From Candidatus Heimdallarchaeota archaeon (GTDB lineage: Archaea > Asgardarchaeota > Heimdallarchaeia > Heimdallarchaeales > Heimdallarchaeaceae): a stretch of 17,507 nucleotides of DNA. Positions within the stretch are counted from its first letter, which is position 1. Each line of letters begins with the position of its first letter. The stretch covers positions 1 to 17,507 of the forward strand of contig DAOVRE010000005.1 in assembly GCA_030628305.1 (NCBI GenBank), read 5' to 3'. The notes under the pieces were generated by a model that saw only the letters and a list, made by a program, of their open reading frames with translations, had not been told where the DNA came from and did not search any database. Both the position numbers and the translations under genes were made by a program. Shown here piece after piece: positions 12,507 through 17,507 of this stretch.

Positions 12507-14771
12507 ATGCCTTATTCAAAAGAAACAATAGAATTGTTAAGTGATTCACCTTTCAAACAGTTTGTCCTTATGGAGCTAGAAAGAGAGAGATTGTATCAAT
12601 CATTCATAGAGATTGATGAATTAGATGAAATTAGCAAAATATGGCTAAGTTTTTCGAAAATATGTGCTCAATCACTCGCAGATGTTTCATCAATTGCAAA
12701 CTTGCTTTATGATCGCTATATCGATGAATGGACCAGAGATAAAAAACAAATAGATACAGATGAAAAACGTAAAAAATCATTAACTGTAAAAATTGAAGAC
12801 TTGCAAGAATTTCAAATGGAATCAGCAATATTAATGATTATTTATGCGGAGATAGTAAATACGGGTATCTTTGGTACAGCCCCTTCTGACAATTATTGTA
12901 TAGCATTTATTGAGGGTCACCGTATTTTGAATCGTATATCACAAACTTACTTTGATTCATCACACCCAAGAGCTTCTAGTATTGAAGAACTAATGTTAAC
13001 AATTCAACTTTTAAATCAGAAGCAACAGGTACTTAATCTTCTTGAAGAATCACCCTATTTCAAAGAGAAAATTACTACTTCCCAAGAAAAAGCATCTTAT
13101 GAATTAGCACAAGCAGAATTCGATGTTTCTTTCACTGCACAGTTTTTCCAAAAACTGCGAAGCGATTGGTGGTGGAATGATTCTATAGCATCATATTCTG
13201 TTTATGAAAGAAGTTTAGCGCATCTACAGAATGCATTAAATATTTACAAAAAACTTCCTGATGATCCTGAATTTATAGCAAAACAAATTGAACAAAATCT
13301 TATGTTAACAAACCTTGTAATGAGGAACAAGGAATTTGTTGAGCATTATCTTAGACTTAGTTTTGAGGCAGCAAAAAACGATAATTTTATTGCAAGTGTT
13401 GAATATCTCAATTTAGTATTGGGTTTGAGTAACGAAGCTTTAGAAGCTATCTCAGCAAATATTCAACAAGAATCAACAAATCTTAAACTAAAAGAGAGGA
13501 TAATAAAGGAAGAGACCTTTCATACTTTTCTGCAAGGCATATCACTTTTAGCAGCTAAAACATCCCAACTGAATTATATGATTACTACAGCTAAGAAAGA
13601 AGAATTACAAGATATAATAAAACAAATTGAGGAAATAGTTAATAGTCCGGATCTCAATATTAATAGGAATTACGTAAGTAGTTTACCTTTTGTATATCTA
13701 AACTATGTTCAAGAATTTAAAATTGCATTACTTGAGAGTACATCCTATGAAGAAGCAATGAAAAGGGCTGAGCAAAATTTCACACGCTTCTTTGAAAGGT
13801 TAGAATTTGCCACCAGCGATTTAGCAGCTCAGTTAACTAAATTAGATAAGAAAGGTAAAAAGATTAAGCAAGAAACAATTTCTCAAATGATAGAGAATAT
13901 TCAGAATATAAAACTGGCTACTTACTTTTTGCCAAAAAGTGAAGATAAACTGTACATTGTAAAAGATATTGAATGTCTAGAATTCATTGCAAACTCAATC
14001 CAGTTAGAACAATTTTTGAGGGATAAGGAAACAAATGAAGTTCTTGACTTAATTTATCATGCGAAAGCTCATTATTATTCGACAAAAGCTTTAGAAATAA
14101 CCCAATTAAGCAGTTTTACAAGAATAGATAGTGAATGGGTTGAAAAGCGATACAGCCAAACATTTATTCAAGGTCAGGATATCGAGTTACGTCTATTTGA
14201 ACTAGCTAGACAGTATCTTTTTCTAAATACTGTAATTGATGAGATTGCTAATGGTTATAAGGTTGCAAATACTAAAGACAAGACAATTTCAGAAAATTAT
14301 CAAACAATTATACAACATGCTTTCAATCAATTTGCTGTTTTTGATGCGATTAATATACGCATTGCTGACGATTGCAATGAATTATTGAAACACAGGCAAT
14401 TATTTAGAATAGAATCTTCTGACATCAATTGGAAAGCTATAGAGGTAAAAAAACAGTTAACTGACACTTTAATAGATTTTCTTGAAGCTACAAAGAACGC
14501 TATTCTCGGTTATGGAGCCAGTAATAATAATGATACATACAAAGCTGCCTCATATTTCAATGATGCATCTAAATTCGCGCAAAGCGCTAACGAGACAATG
14601 CAACCAATATCACATTATGATGAAACATTTGCACAGTTGGCAAAAACTGCCTATGAATATAGTATTTTACTTAAGGAGTTAGATAGGAAGGCTAGATCTA
14701 ATGAAAAATTACAGAACCTTCCAATAGATCAGATATTCAACACTCTGAAACAACTTACTTTCCTCTCTTGA
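12507..14771 (+). CDS. Large all-helical protein of unknown function (754 residues)
   Basis: I do not recognise this protein. It is almost entirely predicted helix with no signal peptide, no transmembrane segment and no nucleotide-binding motif. Short repeated helix pairs such as YSVYERSLAHLQNALNIYKKL (about 230-250), AHYYSTKALEI and YKAASYFNDASKFAQSA (about 680-695) resemble TPR-like or alpha-solenoid repeats. Glutamine, isoleucine and acidic/basic residues dominate, giving coiled-coil-like stretches (about 440-475). A very tryptophan-rich patch (SDWWWND) sits near residue 220. The T-rich element at 12475-12484, about 27 bases before ATG 12507, may be its TATA box; no Shine-Dalgarno precedes it. 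A T-rich run (ATTTTTTCC) follows the stop. A scaffold or adaptor role is plausible; Bro1-like helical proteins are one candidate, untested. Gene reality is secure, function is not. Confidence 0.8.
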   Translation: MPYSKETIELLSDSPFKQFVLMELERERLYQSFIEIDELDEISKIWLSFSKICAQSLADVSSIANLLYDRYIDEWTRDKKQIDTDEKRKKSLTVKIEDLQEFQMESAILMIIYAEIVNTGIFGTAPSDNYCIAFIEGHRILNRISQTYFDSSHPRASSIEELMLTIQLLNQKQQVLNLLEESPYFKEKITTSQEKASYELAQAEFDVSFTAQFFQKLRSDWWWNDSIASYSVYERSLAHLQNALNIYKKLPDDPEFIAKQIEQNLMLTNLVMRNKEFVEHYLRLSFEAAKNDNFIASVEYLNLVLGLSNEALEAISANIQQESTNLKLKERIIKEETFHTFLQGISLLAAKTSQLNYMITTAKKEELQDIIKQIEEIVNSPDLNINRNYVSSLPFVYLNYVQEFKIALLESTSYEEAMKRAEQNFTRFFERLEFATSDLAAQLTKLDKKGKKIKQETISQMIENIQNIKLATYFLPKSEDKLYIVKDIECLEFIANSIQLEQFLRDKETNEVLDLIYHAKAHYYSTKALEITQLSSFTRIDSEWVEKRYSQTFIQGQDIELRLFELARQYLFLNTVIDEIANGYKVANTKDKTISENYQTIIQHAFNQFAVFDAINIRIADDCNELLKHRQLFRIESSDINWKAIEVKKQLTDTLIDFLEATKNAILGYGASNNNDTYKAASYFNDASKFAQSANETMQPISHYDETFAQLAKTAYEYSILLKELDRKARSNEKLQNLPIDQIFNTLKQLTFLS

Positions 14772-14820
14772 TTTTTTCCTTTTGGATTAAGAGCAATAGT
14801 TTGATAACAAAAAGCGAATT

Positions 14821-14830
14821 TTTTTTAAAC
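14821..14830 (+). promoter_or_regulatory. TATA-like box that favours the ATG at 14853 in the BpsA-family gene
   Basis: AATTTTTTTTAAAC contains TTTTTTAAAC at 14821-14830, centred 27 bases before the ATG at 14853 but only about 9 before the ATG at 14835. No other TATA-like element lies upstream at the right distance for 14835. The leaderless start at 14853 is therefore preferred. Confidence 0.45.
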
Positions 14831-14852
14831 CAGTATGTTTAAGTCTCACAAG

Positions 14853-15713
14853 ATGAGTAATCTGCCGATATCTGATGATACAATTACTATGTTCAATCAA
14901 GCTTATGATGTTATAGATAAAATTAGAGGTGAACCAAATAGTGAGCTGGATCAGTATTTTGTAACAAGAGAAACAAGTCTAAAGCGTGCATTGCTAGTAA
15001 ACCCTGAAGATTATGATAAGAAGAGAATAGCAATGTTGGGAGATATGGACCTTGTTTCGTTGGGTATAGGAATGTTTAGTAAACCTAGAGATCTTGCCGT
15101 ACTTGATTTAGACAAAAGAGTTTCAGAAATAGCCTTAAATATGAAATTTAACCAAAAAATCCGTTCTGTTCGGTTTGTAAATTTAGATATAAGAATTCGG
15201 ATGATCGCTATCTTGAGAAATCAATTTGACTATATTTTCATTGAACCACCTTTGACAAAGGAAGGGCTGGAAGTAGGGCTTTCAAGGGCTTTGCAATGCG
15301 CAAAAAAAGAAGACCCTTCAAAAATTTTTCTTTCTTTTGACGCACCTAACAAAGAAGAACTTGTAGAGAAATACACAGAAAAAATGAATTTAACAATTGA
15401 AAGTGTAAAGAAATCTTTCAATGAATATATGTTTAATACACCGTTAGGGAAAAAAACTTCCGATTTATTCATAATAAAAGTAAATACAAACTCCAAAGAA
15501 TCTGTCTCAGAACACTACTTTGGACCTTTGTACTTCCGAGAGAGTACACAAGTTCCTCACCCTTATGAATGCCGTTGTGGAAAAATCTACAATGTTGGAA
15601 AAAATGAGGAATATAGTTCATTAGAAGATTTAAAGAACAAAGGATGTCCGATATGTGGTCATTCAGAAGATTTTCGGTATGCATCAAGCATAATGCTAGA
15701 TGAAACGCAATAG
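14853..15713 (+). CDS. BpsA/DUF43-family aminopropyltransferase-like protein with C-terminal zinc ribbon
   Basis: A 286-residue protein (292 if the ATG at 14835 is used) that matches the catalytic half of archaeal/bacterial BpsA, which makes branched-chain polyamines by adding aminopropyl groups to spermidine. Aligned features are LDQYFVTRETSLKRALL, the GDMDLVSL block (family GDDDLTS), the conserved VLDLDKRVSEI, FDYIFIEPPLT (family DPPxT), and FNEYMF. The second aspartate of GDDD is methionine here, and the D of DPP is glutamate, so activity or substrate may be changed. BpsA normally has an N-terminal winged helix and zinc segment; both are missing here. Instead a zinc ribbon (CRCG... CPICG) closes the C-terminus. 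The 3' end overlaps the next zinc-ribbon gene by 14 bases. Branched polyamine synthesis is an inference. Confidence 0.75.
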   Translation: MSNLPISDDTITMFNQAYDVIDKIRGEPNSELDQYFVTRETSLKRALLVNPEDYDKKRIAMLGDMDLVSLGIGMFSKPRDLAVLDLDKRVSEIALNMKFNQKIRSVRFVNLDIRIRMIAILRNQFDYIFIEPPLTKEGLEVGLSRALQCAKKEDPSKIFLSFDAPNKEELVEKYTEKMNLTIESVKKSFNEYMFNTPLGKKTSDLFIIKVNTNSKESVSEHYFGPLYFRESTQVPHPYECRCGKIYNVGKNEEYSSLEDLKNKGCPICGHSEDFRYASSIMLDETQ

Positions 15714-16089
15714 AAGTATTAGTATAACATGTGATTCCATGTCAGAACCACCAAAGAGAAAGACAATTTGTGCGATTTGCGAGAAAGACATCATTCTTTC
15801 AAGTGATATACTACTCAATGGGTGTCCAAACTGTGGATCTTTCAAGTTCAAAACTTTCAAAGAAGGAAGTATAAAATTTCAAGATGAGAAAGAATTAGAT
15901 ATAATAGTTGAAAAGGAAGTAGACAATACAGATATTCAAGAAGGTTTGGAATCAATTCGGTTAACAAGTGAAGGGATTTTTGAGGTTGATATAGAAAAAC
16001 TTCTAACAGAATCAGGAAAGGAAAAACCAATTATCAGTAGAGATAAGGATGGTTCTTATTTCATCAAATTCTCTACAAAAGAAGAATAA
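15700..16089 (+). CDS. DUF2072-type archaeal zinc-ribbon protein
   Basis: A 129-residue protein of the COG3364/DUF2072 archaeal group. It opens with a zinc ribbon, CAICEKDI and GCPNCGS, and ends with the group's signature region (LESIRLTSEGIFEVDIEKLL followed by DGSYFIKF). Such proteins are widely conserved in archaea and have no settled biochemical role. The ATG at 15700 overlaps the BpsA-family stop by 14 bases. A second ATG at 15739 would begin directly before the ribbon, closer to the family's usual start, giving 116 residues; neither has a clear Shine-Dalgarno. The overlap suggests co-expression with the BpsA-like gene. Function unknown. Confidence 0.75.
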   Translation: MKRNRSISITCDSMSEPPKRKTICAICEKDIILSSDILLNGCPNCGSFKFKTFKEGSIKFQDEKELDIIVEKEVDNTDIQEGLESIRLTSEGIFEVDIEKLLTESGKEKPIISRDKDGSYFIKFSTKEE

Positions 16090-16165
16090 AATTGAAAAAT
16101 TAAAACTTCTCACTTTTCACAAAATTTTAAATGTCATTAATTAAAGAGAGGAAGAGGTATTCTTC

Positions 16166-17032
16166 TTGGCAATGAAAGAACAACTAGCAAAAGAGCAAAG
16201 AATCGCAAGTGGAGTTAAAGAAATACTCGAATTTAGAGGATTTAAAATCACTACAATAAATGAAGATGACGAATTTATGGACGTTTATGCTGAAAAAATT
16301 GGGCAAGATAATGAGAAAAAAACAGCATTGGCAAGATTTCCAAAAAACCCGCAGGTTGGAGTAAAAACTATTAGAATTCTCGGGAAACTTCAAGCTGAAG
16401 AGGAATTAGATGAAGCATTACTTATTGCTGAAGCCCCGTTAACTCATTACGCAAAAAAAGAATCTGTAAAACTTGGAATAGAGATTATCAGTAGTTCAAA
16501 CCCATTGTTCAATATTTTTGAGCATAAGCTAGTCCCTCATCATATCAAGTTATCCAATAAAGAAATCCGTTCATTCCTAATAAATTATCAAGTCGCAAAA
16601 CATCAAATCCCAAAAATTTTAGAGTCAGATCCCGCTGTTAAAGCGATTCAAGCAAAACCAGGTGATGTCCTGAGAATTGTCAGAAATCCTATATTAGGTG
16701 AACAAGGAGCTTACTATAGAGTCGTTATAAAATCGACTTCCAGGCTTCGTCTTACAGACACAGCTGCAAAGAAAAAGAAGACAGCAGTAAAGAAGACAGC
16801 AGTAAAGAAGACATCAACCAAAAAGGTAACTAAAAAGACTGAAGCAATAGCTGAAGCAAAACCAGATGAAAAGAAAACTGCAGAAAAGAAGAAAGCAACC
16901 AAAACTAAAACAAAACCAGATAGAAAGAAAACTGCAGAAAAGAAAAAAGCAACTAAAAAAGTAACTAAAAAAACTGAAACAAAAGCTAAAACAAAGCCAG
17001 CTGAAAAGAAAACATCAGCTAAAAAGAAATAA
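16166..17032 (+). CDS. RNA polymerase subunit Rpo5/RpoH of eukaryotic Rpb5 architecture with basic C-terminal tail
   Basis: Residues about 115-190 are the universal Rpb5/RpoH assembly domain: HKLVPHHIKLSNKEIRSFL, QIPKILESDPAVKA, PGDVLRIVRN, and EQGAYYRVVI. The usual archaeal subunit is only this domain (about 80 residues). Here about 110 residues precede it (IASGVKEILEFRGFKITT, then NPQVGVKTIRILG) that match the order and motifs of the N-terminal jaw domain of eukaryotic Rpb5, including VGVKT. After residue about 197 comes a tail of about 90 residues rich in K, A and T, like histone H1, with internal repeats. The 288-residue length exceeds Rpb5 (about 215). SD AGAGGT at 16153-16158 is 7 bases before TTG 16166 but 13 before ATG 16172, so TTG is slightly favoured. 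It is away from rpoB/rpoA, so a second copy elsewhere is possible. It precedes cofD by 14 bases. Confidence 0.88.
   Translation: MAMKEQLAKEQRIASGVKEILEFRGFKITTINEDDEFMDVYAEKIGQDNEKKTALARFPKNPQVGVKTIRILGKLQAEEELDEALLIAEAPLTHYAKKESVKLGIEIISSSNPLFNIFEHKLVPHHIKLSNKEIRSFLINYQVAKHQIPKILESDPAVKAIQAKPGDVLRIVRNPILGEQGAYYRVVIKSTSRLRLTDTAAKKKKTAVKKTAVKKTSTKKVTKKTEAIAEAKPDEKKTAEKKKATKTKTKPDRKKTAEKKKATKKVTKKTETKAKTKPAEKKTSAKKK
16774..16818 (+). repeat. 15-base tandem repeat in the Rpb5-like tail
   Basis: Two identical copies of AAAGAAGACAGCAGT at 16774-16788 and 16789-16803 are followed by a third, diverged copy to 16818. Each encodes the 5-residue unit KKTAV. The arrangement suggests recent replication slippage in the tail. 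Confidence 0.7.
16858..16965 (+). repeat. 54-base direct repeat in the Rpb5-like tail
   Basis: Two near-identical stretches, starting at 16858 and 16912 with an exact period of 54 bases (18 codons), encode KPDxKKTAEKKKATK-type units. The few differences are mostly third-base or single substitutions, showing a duplication within the tail that stayed in frame. Confidence 0.65.
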
Positions 17033-17046
17033 TTCAGGGGTTAATC

Positions 17047-17507
17047 ATGATTACATTCCTTTCAGGAGGAACTGGAACCCCAAAGTTAATTCAAGGCTTT
17101 AGAACTATTTTAAGTGACGAAAATCTATCTGTGATAGTAAATACTGCAGATGATATATGGCTCTCGGGAATCTATATCTCACCTGATGTGGATACGATAC
17201 TCTACTTATTCAGTGATTTATTAGATGAAAAAAAATTTTGGGGCATAAAAAACGACACATTCAACGCTTTAAGGATGTTGCACTTACTTGGTTTTCCTTC
17301 TTGGTTCAACTTAGGTGATCAAGACCTAGCTATTAATCTTTTTAGAACTCTGATGATTCAAAAAGGGCACTCTCAGGCGAATATTGTAAAAGCGCTTTCA
17401 AATCTTCTAAATATTAAAGCAACAGTTATTCCATGCACAAACAATCATATAGAGAGTCGCATTATCACCGAAAAGAAAGGTGATATTCATTTTCAAGAAT
17501 TCTGGGT
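17047..17507 (+). CDS. cofD: CofD, 2-phospho-L-lactate (LPPG:FO) transferase, 3' partial
   Basis: The first 153 residues of the enzyme that joins the 2-phospholactyl (or phosphoenolpyruvyl) moiety from its guanosine-diphosphate carrier to the deazaflavin Fo, building coenzyme F420. The family start MITFLSGGTGTPKLIQGF carries the GGTGTPKL nucleotide loop at 7-14. The NTADD segment at 32-36 and YISPDVDTILY that follows match the metal- and substrate-binding region, and WFNLGDQDLA near residue 92-101 corresponds to the conserved FxLGDxDLA. The gene runs past the window end. ATG 17047 is preceded by AGGGGTTA at 17036-17043 and lies 14 bases after the Rpb5-like stop, so the two are probably co-transcribed. 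The organism therefore likely makes F420. Confidence 0.95.
   Translation, partial: MITFLSGGTGTPKLIQGFRTILSDENLSVIVNTADDIWLSGIYISPDVDTILYLFSDLLDEKKFWGIKNDTFNALRMLHLLGFPSWFNLGDQDLAINLFRTLMIQKGHSQANIVKALSNLLNIKATVIPCTNNHIESRIITEKKGDIHFQEFW

Noticed and set aside
16714..16902. Minus-strand frame opposite the Rpb5 tail, hydrophobic in appearance
   Set aside because: The phenylalanine- and valine-rich sequence is what the reverse strand of a lysine-rich repeat gives; it is not a membrane protein.
1..17507. CRISPR array, insertion sequence or integrase
   Set aside because: No regularly spaced direct repeats, terminal inverted repeats or transposase-like frames were seen; the repeats in the Rpb5 tail are coding.

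Overview
The window is AT-rich (about one-third GC by eye) and reads as archaeal, most probably from an Asgard archaeon. This placement is inferred from gene content, not from a search. The supporting evidence is: archaeal TATA boxes about 27 bases upstream of starts, several of them leaderless; a tRNA-Thr with a bulge-helix intron in the anticodon loop; archaeal families (Tsr3, DUF1922 and DUF2072 zinc ribbons, a BpsA-type aminopropyltransferase homologue, CofD of coenzyme F420 synthesis); and eukaryote-like proteins (a Rag/Gtr-like GTPase with a C-terminal domain, a longin-like protein, and an RNA polymerase subunit 5 that keeps the N-terminal jaw known from eukaryotic Rpb5).

Layout. 1-3216: the 3' end of tsr3, then bshA-like and bshC-like genes converging stop to stop, which together suggest a bacillithiol-type thiol pathway. 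3217-3548 is a gene-free stretch with hairpin and direct-repeat signals. 3549-4896 holds a small zinc-ribbon gene and a polytopic flippase-like membrane protein. 4897-6773 on the minus strand holds tRNA-Thr(CGT), a YegS/diacylglycerol-kinase-like lipid kinase and a metallophosphoesterase whose start overlaps a tiny leader ORF. 6922-8148 (minus) is the Rag-like GTPase, divergent from a large glycosylation-rich surface protein at 8326-10353.

10452-12421 (plus) carries a zinc-ribbon protein, a longin-plus-winged-helix protein, and a translationally coupled YjbQ/DUF1922 pair. 12507-14771 encodes a 754-residue all-helical protein that I do not recognise. 14853-16089 carries a rearranged BpsA-family enzyme overlapping a DUF2072 zinc-ribbon gene. 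16166-17507 carries the full-length Rpb5-like subunit with a long lysine/alanine/threonine tail, followed closely by cofD, which runs off the end.

No phage, insertion sequence, CRISPR or rRNA signal is seen. The most notable points are the eukaryote-like two-domain Rpb5 with a histone-H1-like tail, BshA plus BshC in an archaeal context, the Rag-type GTPase, the longin-winged-helix fusion, and the BpsA homologue with altered motifs and a relocated zinc ribbon.
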